NCBI GenBank assembly: GCA_963854835.1
Contig: OY978529.1
Span: 43,582,055-43,646,054 of the forward strand
Source: Megamerina dolium
Taxonomy: Eukaryota; Arthropoda; Insecta; Diptera; Megamerinidae
Length of the DNA: 64,000 nt
Direction: 5' to 3'
The notes under the pieces are model-generated. The model saw only the letters and a list, made by a program, of their open reading frames with translations. It ran no database searches and had not been told where the DNA came from. Shown piece after piece: positions 11,327 to 23,500 of this stretch. A program made the position numbers and the translations under genes. Each line of letters begins with the position of its first letter. Positions within the stretch are counted from its first letter, which is position 1.

Positions 11327-14300
11327 ATGTGGAAGTTTACGCTAGCATCATTTTGCATACTAAATGCAATTTTAGCCGTACTTGGAGATGGGTAAGTTTG
11401 TATTGTACCTGCTTACACGAATGCATATGTGCAAATGTATTCAAATATTTATATGACTTCTTTCGAATTCAGAGCAGTGTTTTACATAAAAAATTACTAT
11501 AATATGACGTTGTTAAAAGAATTTTTAGAAATTATGTACTTGAGTGGTTATTAAATTCACTTAATTCGAAATGTTGTTTTTATTTGTTTCTAGTTAATCG
11601 GTAGACTCAAATGTTGCTAGAAAATGTTGCAATGACAAAGCTGTACAACAAAACTCAAAATTGATTTTTCTTCCTGAACAAAACAAAAAATTATATTTAG
11701 TCTCGAAGAAAAAATGGATTTTTTTTTTTTTGTAGAGTAAGAATTATAATTCATATATAATTATTTTTAGATATTTCGTTTAACACTCGTAAAAGAAATA
11801 ACTGGTTCCAATAGACACACATAGGGTCGTCCAAAATTTGAATTTCCAAATTCCCTACTGACCGTAGGGTGAAGAAAAGCGAATGATCGAACAGATATCG
11901 TTATTTTTTTGGAATTATTGTTGCTTTTATTCATTTTCTCTACGCTGTTAAAGTTTCGTGATGCTAATTGTGCTAATGTTAAAAAATTTCATATAAAATC
12001 GTCTTTTCATTTAATCAATTCGATTTAAATGGATAGTTACACAGCTGGTAAATATTATGTAATTCACATAATTTAATATAAATATAATATGTACTGGTAC
12101 CCGCAGAGTTAATGGATTGAAAAATTTAATTACAGTCACAAAGTTGTACAACATCAATTAACGGAGCTGGGATTCCTCGCTTAATTATGATGACTGGCAT
12201 TTCATAGTTTGGAAGCAGACAAAAAATTCTTATTATGACCATTTGAAATATCGAACTGTTGAAAAATATATCGAAAAATCTGCTGCTTTAGTGTACGGTT
12301 TTCGATTACATATATAGGGTGTATCGTAAAATAGGCTTTTTTCAGCATTTTTTCTTAAACTTTAAATTTAGCAATTTCATAAAATTAAAGTACTAATAAA
12401 TTGGATTTATTAAAAATCAAATCAATTTACGGGAGAAAATCTGAAATATAAATTTTTCGCAAATACATACTACTTATAGATTACGACGATCGATTTGAGT
12501 CCGATTGGAAATAAGTTTAGAAATTGTGCAGCTCATTATATATATTTCATGTTCGAATCAAATAACAAATTCGACTCGAATATAAAAATCGATATAATCG
12601 GATGCACACTCAACACGAAACGACAAAATTTCGCCTGCTGGTTCTGAAAGTTTTATCATAGACGGTTCTCAGCATATAACATTTAAAAAATATCAGGTTC
12701 AGTTTTTCTCATTTTATTATAATTTTTATAAGTTTTAGAACTGTTATTAACACTTATTTATTCTCTTCAATTTACTAAATTGATATTTTTAAAGAAAGAT
12801 TATAAATTGAGTGATTTGAGCGATTACTTAATTTACTTAAAAAAAAACACAAACAAATACAAATACAATATTAATTAGGCATTGGTATTTGTTCTATTGT
12901 AATTGAAGTATTGTATAACAGTTCACATTTTTCTATGTTTTGATCACTGATTTCTTCTTGAGTTCTTCAACACATAATACATACTAGTTTATTACGGAAT
13001 CTTGTTTATATCAGTGTATTATTGTTTTGATTTAAACCGGTTATTTAGATTTGATTGTAGGAAATATCTAGGTAATTAATTATTAATTATTCCTTAATAG
13101 TTATTTGGTAATAAACATATACACTAGATCCCTCCAAAAAATTTATAAAATATTTCTGAATGTGTAAAGTCTCTATGAATTTAGTTTGAAAACAGCTTTT
13201 AAAATAATTGTTCCGTTTACGTTTTATGTGATCTAGAAGCAATATATTTTAAGAATCTGAAGAAATTTTCTCAGTTTTCCGATTTTATGCGTTTTTTTTT
13301 TCAATTTGATAATTAAATGTGATTTAGATGAAATATCTAGAGTGGTGTAAAAGACAGCAATTTAAATGCAGAGAAATTATTAAAGCACATTAGGCTTCAG
13401 ATACATAGCTATTCCTTTAATAAATCCCAAACAAATGTCTGCTTAAATACAATTTACATTTTCAGAAAGTACACAGTAGTTGGTCCTGGTACAATACATT
13501 CTGACAGGAAATATAATGTGGTCGCAGGTGTTTATCTAACTAAAGAACCGTGTCAACTGAAAATCGGCATTACTGGGCCATCATATAATGAGACAAAAAC
13601 GGTTACTTTGCAAGGAGATGAACTTAAAAATATCGAATTTGATGTACCTGTATTGGAGAAAGGCGTATACAATCTAACTGCAGAAGGCGTGTCGGGCATT
13701 TCTTTCAAAAACACCACCGAACTGAATTATAAAGATTTTAAACCTCACAATGAGATCCAAACCGACAAAGGAGCTTACAAACCGGGTGATGTAATCAACT
13801 TTCGTGTGTTGTTCCTGGATGAAAATTTGAGACCAGCTAAACCACCAGCAGACGCTATAATTTATTTCCAAGTAATCGCCATTTTGATGCTGGTTTATTG
13901 GAGTTTTACTTTTCAATATTGATTCATTTAATATTTTAGGATGGGAAGCGTAATCGTATCAAAGAGATCAAAAGTATTGAAGTCATCAAAGGTGTTTACA
14001 CCGGTAGCTTCAAGCTTTCTGAATATCCAGTTTTGGGAAATTGGAGGCTAGTGGTGAGAGCGGGTGAAAGATACCCGTCCTCAGTATATTTTAAAGTTTC
14101 TAAATATGTTTTGCCAAAATATATTGTCAAAGTAGAGGCTACCGAAAAAGTATCTGTCAAAGATGGTGATATGCAAGTTGTAGTTAGATCAAAGTAAGCT
14201 TCATTAAATACAAATACACATACTTCGAAATTCTATATTTGCACATATATTACAGTTACACTTATGGAGAACCAGTAAACGGCAAAGTAACGCTTCTTGT

Positions 14301-17300
14301 TGGATTAAATATACATTCCATTCGATTTTATGATTCAAATGAACAAAAAGTTGCGCAAACCGATCCGCCCATTCTAATTAAAACGACCAATATGGTTAAC
14401 GGCAAGGCTAAATTCGATCTAAATGTAAAGGAATATGAATCCTACTTGTCACATGAAACCAATTCGTATTATCTATCAATCACGGCTACTGTTGAAGAGA
14501 ATTTTACTGGTGTTAAGGTCAATAGTACTACTGGAACTCTTCTATACTCAAATCGTTATGATATGAGATGTGCCAGCGAAGAGATCTGTTACCAGTTCCA
14601 TCCGAATAAGGAATCAAATGTGACAATTCACATTTCACACGTTGACGGAACGAGCTTAAAAGATACTAAGTCAACAGTAAAACTGATATACACTGAGGAC
14701 CTTACAAAATATTGGGGTTATGATGAAAATAAGGAAACCAAAAATGAAAACAAAGAGTTCGTTTTTGAGAGTCACATGAACGAAACGGGAATGGCAGATT
14801 TCAAAGTTTCACTACCCGAATTAACATATTATGAAAATTATATTCATGCCTACAAAATGCGCGTAGAATACGCTGACGAAGTTATGAATTTGAGTCAAGT
14901 AAGGCAATTTAGGAAACCGAAATATTTGGATAATATAGATACACCGAAGGAGCCAACAAATTATTTTAGAGCAAATGTTCAATACGAAAATAAAGAATAT
15001 ACGTAAGTGTTTTCGCAAAATAGTAAAAGAGTTATTTACAGTTCACTCACGATATGGTACATGTTTATAGATACAATTTGGGCAATGAAGCTACAGTAAC
15101 GCTAAATTCCAGTGAACCCATACCATATTTTGCATATATTTTAGTAGGACGTGGTAATATATTGCATACTGAACGTATTGATTTGACAGATCAGCCAAAA
15201 ATATACAACTTTACGTTCACAACAACATTTGCGATGGCACCGTCAGGTCGAATCTATTTCCACTATATAGATCAGCTCGGTGAATTACATTTCGCTGAGA
15301 CACACTTCAATGTAAAGACGGAGTTACAAAACCAGGTGCTAAACAGAGTATATTTTTAAATTTCTTAGACCAACTATTTAGGGTTTTTCTCACTCTAGAT
15401 CGAAATCACATCTGCGGATAAGGTGAAGCCCGGTGAGGAAGTTGCACTTCATATTAAAACTGCGCCAAACTCCTTTGTGGGACTATCAGCAGTAGACCAA
15501 AGTGTTTTGCTTTTCAAACAAAACAACGAGATAGAGGAAAGTAACTTTAAATGGAAGCTAGGCTTATATTCTACATATACTCGTCCACAGGGAGGTTTTT
15601 CACCATATCCAGGAGAAGTATCTGGGCTAGTTACGTTGACCAATGCCGATTATTTGTACAACAGAACTCGACCGGATTTAAAATGTATGTTCTATCTCTT
15701 ACATTAATTAGTCAGATTTCATGTGATTCAAATATATATGTAGGGTCATTATTCGAGAATTCTCCATTTTATTCCGAAGCTGCTGCAGCCGGTGGAGCAT
15801 CAGGAGGATTTGGTCACATTTCTTCATTTCAATCGTCTGATTCGGCAAAAAGTGCCATTGCGGTTAGAAAAGACTTCTCTGAGACATGGATTTTCGACAA
15901 TATCAACAAGTAAATAATGTTTTTGAGCATCTTCATGATACAGAATATCACTTACAATTTCATTTGTCAAATTAGCACTGAAACAGAAGAATTTACCTGG
16001 TCAAAGGTAATACCAGATACTATCACCTCATGGGTATTGAAAGGATTCTCTGTGAATGAGGAAAAAGGACTTGGAGTTACAAAAGAGGCCACAAAGATTA
16101 AGACTTTTCAACCATTCTTCATTTCAGTTAGATTGCCGTACTCAGTGAAGAGAGGTTGTTCATTTTCCTACTTAATGTCAAATACAATGACATTTTAATT
16201 TTCTCTTCTTCTTCTTCTTCCAGGTGAGGTTATTAATGTACCCGCTTTGGTGTTCAACTACTTGGACAAAGACCTTGACGTGGAAGTTGTCCTGGATAAT
16301 ACTGATAATGAATATGAATTCACTGATGTTACCAATGAAATTATAAATGAGCCAAAACGATCGAAAACTATTCGCGTGGCCTCAAATTCAGCAACGGGAG
16401 TTTCATTTATGATACGGCCTAAAATTATTGGAAACATCATGTTGAAATTCACTGCAATTTCTCCCATTGCTGGAGATGCAATTCATAAAACATTAAAAGT
16501 CGTTGCGGAAGGCGTTACCGAATACGCTAATCGCGCATATTTAGTTAATCTAAAAGATTCGTCTGAATTTAAAGAATCATTTGAGTTACAATTGCCAAAT
16601 CAAATTGTTCCTCATTCACAACATGTCGAGTTTGCAGTTGTTGGTGATTTACTAGGTCCCGTCCTGCTTAACATAGAAAATTTAATACGGATGCCTACAG
16701 GCTGTGGAGAACAGACTACGTCACAACTGGTGTTTAATTATGTGGTATTGGAATATTTAAAGGTACGTTCGTTTCTAGTCTTCTCCGTGTGTATTTAATC
16801 AATTCGAAATTTTTACAGAATACCAATAATTTTAAACCGGCAATTGAAATGAAAATCAAACATAATTTAGAAACTGGTTACCAGAATATTCTTAACTATC
16901 GTCACGATGATGGTGCTTTCAGTTCATTTGGGCCATCCACAAAAGAGGATAAACCTATTAACGGCTCCACTTGGTTAACTGCATATATTGTACGTAACCT
17001 TCAGAAATCGAAAAAATATGTGGACATCAATGACAAAATACTGGAGGAAGGGCTAAGTTATTTAGCAAATAGTCAAGCAGAAAATGGTTCTTTCATTGAG
17101 AAGGGAGACTACTTTTATTCATCGCAGAAGGATCATATCGTATTAACTGCCAATGTTTTGTTGGCATTCTTGGAAAATAAGGTATGTATGGATCCTTAAC
17201 TAAATAAACTTATAAATTTGTATCGCTTTCGTAATCGGCAGCAGAAAATCAAATTTTTATCATAATTTTGGATTTTTTATGTTCTCTTTCCACAGACCCT

Positions 17301-18524
17301 TTCTGCAAAGTATCAAACCAATATTGATAATGGTTTCAAATACATTTTGGAAAACATCGAGAAAGCTGAAAATGTATATGTAAAGGTATTGGCTGCTTAT
17401 ACTCTCCACATAGCAGAGCATCCGTCGTCCAAAGACATCATCTCAAGCCTAAAAGGTTTGGCTAAAACCGAGGATGATCGTATGTGGTGGTCAAAAATTG
17501 AAAATAAACGGGATGTGTGGTGGCGCTGGGCATATAGCAATGATGTAGAAATTACTTCATACATGCTATTACTTTTATTAGACAACCCATCGGAGACAAC
17601 GGATAGTGTTTTGCCAATTATAAGATGGTTGGTGGCACAACGTAATAGTTATGGTGGATTTAGCTCAACACAAGATACAGTCGTTGGTCTACAAGCATTA
17701 ACTAAATTTGTGCAGAAATCTGGATACGAAGCTGCCGATATGGAGATTAATGTGATTTCGAAAACAGGCGATAAAATACACCAGGAAACTATTACCACAA
17801 ATGACGATAACGCTCTACTTATGCAAAGCGTTGAGGTGAGAAGAAATGCCAAACCCACTCGTACTCGTATCTCGTTAAATTAATAAATATCATATATACA
17901 TATTTATTGTTACAGCTTCCGGCAAAAACAACCGCTATCGATTTTCACACCAAAGGCAAAGGTGCGGCTTTAGTGCAGATCTCTTACCAATACAATGTGA
18001 TCGAAAGCGAAGAGAAACCGACCTTTACCATTAAATCTATTGTAAATAAGGATGTGCCGCCTTTCAAATTAGATCTAATTGTCTGTGTAGATTATGCTGG
18101 TGCAAATGAGGCTTCCAATATGGCCGTATTGGAGGTATCCATGCCATCAGGATATATTGTGGATACAGATAATTTTGAAAACATATTGAGTGTGAACAGA
18201 GTCCGAGTAAGTTAAATGAATTACTTCATAGATTCCCACAATTGACACTATTTCTATTTAATTTAGCATGTCGAAACCAAGAATTCTGAATCGGTTCTAG
18301 TCATCTATTTTGAAAGCCTGCATAAAAATGAAAAGCAATGTTTGCCAATAGAAGCGTTCAAATCATTCCCTGTCGCTATGCAAAAACCAGCTTCCATTGT
18401 TGTATACGATTACTATGATCCAACAAAGAAGGCAACAGACTATTATGAAGTTGAGTCAAAGCTTTGCGACTTGTGTGAAGATGATGAGGATAAAGACTGC
18501 AAAAGGCATTGCGAACCGATATAA
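11327..18524 (+). CDS. Tep: Thioester-containing protein, copy B (13 exons)
   Basis: This is the second TEP copy, with the same exon structure as A. Exons: 11327-11391, 13466-13871, 13940-14193, 14256-15002, 15071-15335, 15399-15684, 15744-15909, 15976-16154, 16224-16762, 16819-17181, 17296-17835, 17916-18206, 18267-18524 (4359 nt, 1452 residues). The signal peptide is identical to that of A, and the thioester GCGEQ is intact at 16700-16714. The bait-like exon 7 is close to that of A. Intron 1 is 1434 bases shorter than in A. At the end of exon 2 the last codon changed from GAG to CAA (Glu to Gln), so the base before the donor is A instead of G, which may weaken it. No frameshift or early stop was seen, so the gene looks functional. 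Role as for copy A: secreted, haemolymph opsonin-like immune factor (inferred from the family). Confidence 0.93.
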
Positions 18525-18553
18525 GGAGCCTCTACATATAATATGTTTCATTG

Positions 18554-18559
18554 AATAAA
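18554..18559 (+). terminator. Polyadenylation signal of TEP copy B
   Basis: AATAAA lies 30 bases after the stop codon, as in copy A. Confidence 0.7.
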
Positions 18560-18620
18560 TGTTAATAAATATGAATAACTCATGCATACGTACTGAGTTT
18601 GACTATTCCTTATTAAATGT

Positions 18621-18906
18621 CGTACTTACGTAGGCGTGTTAGTGCCTTGGCATTCTGATCTATAGCTCGTGGGTTCAATTTACGGCAGAAGCACAACTTT
18701 AATATCGAAAAGATTTTACTTCCAAACGGTGCCCACTTGTCGGCAAGCAATTGGCAATTCTTGCGGCTGTAACAATTTGCCATAAAAACACTTCTAAACG
18801 AATTCTGCGACAAAGCTCAGAAAATGTGATGCCACAACGGTTCTGTCATTTGGAACCGGCTACTATAAATAGGTTCCTTCTAGAACTGACTAAAACTCGA
18901 ATACCC
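18621..18906 (+). repeat. Old SINE relic after copy B
   Basis: This is the duplicate of the relic at 9851-10135, with a handful of substitutions. It is not found after copy C, whose 3' flank is unrelated. Confidence 0.75.
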
Positions 18907-19639
18907 ACAATCGTTGAGTGAGTTGATTGAGTATACAAATCGTACAATTAGTACGACAAAGTGTATGTAATTTATAGTTACGTTATTTTAAAATTTAAAT
19001 GGCAAGCAGAATTCTATTAGAAAGAATACCTTTACAGTTGAGTAATCTGAATACAAAAATTGTGGACTGTGAACTCACCTCATTTGGAAAAGAGAGCATA
19101 CAATTTTCAACGGTTATTCGGTAATACTTTGTAAATGACTTATCATGAATGTTTTAAAGCTGTCACTTGTTGTTGTCACTTGTTTTCCATCCCCGATTAA
19201 ATCGACCAAGGTTATACCGTGAACACCCCGAAAATCTGTGACCATTATCTTGTAGAACAATAAACGCCAGATTCGCCAAAAAATCATCTACAGTTTGGAC
19301 ATTTTCTGTTATAGTTATAGGTACATATAATTAGCAATGTACATACGTATATTCTGATTGATAATTTTTAATTACAAAATTTCTTCTAAAATGACCCCAA
19401 GTATCAACTTCTGAATAATAACACAGTACAACAAAAAATATTACTTTTATTCTGCTTCCGGGTTCGCTTTAGGTCAATTCTGTAGAACTTGAATTTGTTT
19501 TCCAAATTGTTTCCCCCGTTTAGGCTCGGTGAAAATTACATTTACAGCCCGTTATCCAATCTAATCTGATTAATTTAAGAGATTTAACAGATTAATTTTT
19601 TTATGTGACCAGCCCTACCAACTAGCGTTATTTACATAT

Positions 19640-20028
19640 TGTAACGAGTATCGATGGTATCGACTCATCACTATTGTGAATGACACTATTGTAAGTGACA
19701 CAAGAAATAGGCGATGACGATAAAGAGAAGAATCTCGATAAAGTAAGATTCTGGAGTGTTGCCATAGAGTATAAAAAGCGCCAGTTTTTGACAAAAAAAA
19801 TCAAATCCCGAAAAGGATCGCGCAATCATTGGTACAGTATCAGAGGCAAAAGTTGCAAATACATTAAAGTGTTATTGTAAATAGTTGATTGTAAATAGAG
19901 TTGATTAGGAGAATTGTTGCTGAATACAGTTGTACAAAATAAGTGTTGCATTTATTATTAACAGAATCCAGTGATCGAACAAGGTTGATTCAAATAGAAT
20001 TAAACGTTCACAAAATAAAAACGTAACA
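19640..20028. mobile_element. Solo LTR in the 5' flank of TEP copy C
   Basis: A 389-base block begins TGTAACGAG and ends GTAACA, and is flanked by ATAT on both sides (19636-19639 and 20029-20032). The same place in copy A (ATAT at 658-661) is uninterrupted. Terminal TG...CA and a 4-base target duplication fit a Ty3/gypsy-like LTR left after recombination between two LTRs. No internal coding region remains. Confidence 0.75.
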
Positions 20029-20453
20029 ATATAATTTGCAGAACCGGTTACCGATCATCAATAGCCTGAACCGAATATGCAAAGTTGGAGTGGCACGTGA
20101 ATCTAAGCGAGATCACATAAAACAGACTTTCCCACTTCGAAGATAAGAATCCGGTATACAAAATTGTGCTGTAGAGTGTAATTTCACTTTTCCCTTCATT
20201 GGTTACAAATATCAATCCCGGGTTTTTATATACAAAAATTCATATTGTACATACACATCACAATCAACTATGAATGCTTATTAGTCGAAGTTAATTTTTT
20301 AAACAATATTATTCTAAGTAAGATAAGCTCTCCTCCTTCAAGCTTAAATATGTAGTGTAGTGATTAGGAGAACACACAAACTTACTCGTGTGCTTGTGTG
20401 AGCAAATTATGATAGAATTTGTATAGAAATAAGTATACCTAAAAAAAGAGTGA

Positions 20454-20459
20454 TCAGTT
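20454..20459 (+). promoter_or_regulatory. Putative initiator of TEP copy C
   Basis: TCAGTT is conserved at the same distance from the start codon as in A and B. The LTR insertion ends about 430 bases upstream of it. Confidence 0.45.
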
Positions 20460-20515
20460 ACGTATTGGCTGCGAACGCCACTGGTACATATCGTATAAGT
20501 ATATTCTCTATTGAA

Positions 20516-23500
20516 ATGTGGAAGTTTACGCTAGCATCATTTTGCATACTAAATGCAATTTTAACCGTATTTGGAGAAGGGTAAGTTTTTATTTATTCAT
20601 CTCTACCTCCTTCACGAATGCATGTATACTTATGTGTGCATATAGATATATAATCAGACCTGTGAATTTTTCGGATTCGGATAATATGTATTTTTGTATT
20701 ATATATAGCATATTATCAAAAATATCTAATTGTTATTATTGTTTGTTTATAGTTGATTGGTATACTAAAATTTTGTTAGAAAAGAATTTCCCCTCATCAC
20801 AATAACAAAGCTTTGCGACGTTTTGAGTTTAATATGTGGAAGAAATATATTAATTTTCAAATTTAAGTTTTATTTTTGAGCAAAAAAAAAACTTTACAAT
20901 ATAAAAAAAAAAATTTTTTTTCTTTTGTAAAATAAGAAATACAATTCACACAATAATTTTGATTAAAGATGGAAAAAATGAAAATCTATAAATAATAATT
21001 AATTTGAATTTCTTCACTTAACACGCATAAATTAAAAATGTTTACAATTTTCCATCAGTATAATTTTGTTCTTGGCTAATCTTCTTCACGTTTATTTCAA
21101 CACGTGAGCATTACAATTCCTCTCTCGTATTGCTCCAGTATGTATGGTTATAACTTGATTTCGATTATTGTAATTAATGGTGCGATTAGTAAACAGTAAT
21201 CGATAGGTAACGGATCAGCTGTCCCGATCTATTTCTATTACTTTTTAATTTAATTTTAATTTTTGAGTAATCTAAAACAACGTATAGACGATTCCAAATA
21301 TAAAATTCTTGAAAAAACAAGACAACACATTCGATTTCAAAGAATACGAAATATGATATGTAAACTGGGTTTTGTTTTTTAAATTCAAATCATTTCATTC
21401 TTATCAGTATATGTACATATATGTAATTCTAGTATATATGAAATTGCTAAATTACACTTAAAAAATTATACAATTTTTGGTTCAATTAATCGGGGAATCA
21501 TTGAACATTACAGTAATCCTGTTTAATTGGATAACTTTATCAATTAAAAAAAACATGCATATGTGCATGTTAGGTCTTTGTCTAATTTTTTAAAATAATT
21601 TTAATTACGATTAACATAATTTATACCTTTAATGTTTTACTTGAAACGGAAAAAATATAAAGAACAAAAACATTTTTTTATATATTACTGTACATATGTA
21701 TGTAGACTTGCACTCACAAGCCAGATTATTTTTTTAACTACATTTTTTATTCAATTATACGGAGAAAATTAAAGGTATATTTTAACCAATTATATTTTAC
21801 CAATTATGTATTTTGTATAGAAAATAGTGATTCTATTAAGCGGGGAAATCAAGTAACCGGAGGTCAATTAAGCGGGAAATACTGTATACTATATATGTAT
21901 GAAGTACATATGAATTTAGCAATTTCATTGAAATTGTTATCATAAATAAATAAAAAAGATTAGGTTTTTTGATATTTAAAACACTTCGATTTACTAAATC
22001 ACTTGTAAACAATTATTTAGCAATTTTTTTTAGAATAATTTGAAAGATTGCTTAATTTACTCAAAAAAAAACAAGAACACATAAATTGCAAAAAATCATG
22101 CATCATGCAGTACATATGTATTTGATTCATCACTTCGTCTATATGTTGATCTCTAATTTGTTGTTGAATACTTCAATTCGTAATTAATACTTGTTTATTA
22201 CAAAATCGTATTTATATCATCATATTATTGTTTTGATATAAACCGGTTATTTGGATTTGATTGTAGCAAACATCTAGGTAATTAATTATTTATTTTATTA
22301 TATTTACATGTAACTAGATCCCTCCAAAAATTTTACAAAATTTTTAAAATACCAATATTTCACAGGCGTAAATTTTTTATGAAAATATTTTGAAAATAAC
22401 TTGTTAAATAATTGCATCTACTATAACATTGCATTTTTAGGCTGAGTAGCGGTATAGATCAAAAAATTGTAATGGTTCTAACGTACACATACATTGCTAT
22501 TAGCTGTAATCATATACTTAACCCTTAAATGCAAGATTTTTTTTCGATTTGAAAAAAATATATATGGAAGCTATATTCACACAATTTCGGAAAATGAATA
22601 CAAAAACCAAAAAAGTTTGTTTGAAAAGATTTTATTTCAAAACAATATTCTGTTGTATAGTGTTGCAATGCATTTATGTATGAAATTTTTTAAAGCAGTT
22701 GTTAGTTTTATTAAAACAATGTGAGACTCCACACTTCTCACAGCTTGTTTGTGGGTATCCCGTACAGCAAGGCATTTTGCATCTTCCACGAGGGCAATTT
22801 TGTGGCCAATGTCCAACATTATCTGTTCGAAGATCCTTTGGCGGAACATACTGTGTTGGACCTCGCCGTTTCTTTGCTTGAAGCTCCCTTTCAACTTCAA
22901 CACTAGGTCTTCCAAGTTTGTTGGAGATTTCGGAAACATGGCGGACGTTGCCAAATTTCTGCTTATATACAGAAATTTCACAGAATTTCTGCTTATTTTC
23001 AGAAAATACACAGTAGTTGGTCCTGGTACAATACATTCTGACAGCAAATATAATGTAGTCGCAGGTGTTTATCTAACTAAAGAACCGTGTCAACTGAAAA
23101 TCGGCATTACTGGGCCATCGTATAATGAGACAAAAACGGTTACTTTGCAAGGAGATGAACTTCAAAATATCGAATTTGATGTACCTGTATTGGAGAAAGG
23201 CGTATACAATCTAACAGCAGAAGGCGTGACGGGCATTTCCTTCAAAAATACCACCGAACTGAATTATGAAGATTTTAAACCACACACCAAGATTCAAACC
23301 GACAAAGGAGCTTACAAACCGGGTGATGTAATTAACTTTCGTGTGTTGTTCCTGGATGAAAATTTGAGACCAGCTAAACCACCAGCAGATACTATAATTT
23401 ATTTCGAGGTATTCTACATGTTTATGCTGGTTTATCGGAGTTTTACTTTTCAATATTGATTCATTTAATATTTTAGGATGGGAAGCGTAATCGTATCAAA

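Noticed and set aside
22749..23459. 236-codon plus-strand frame running into TEP exon 2 of copy C
   Set aside because: Its first part is the reverse strand of a piggyBac fragment. Only the part from 23003 (or 22973) is TEP coding.
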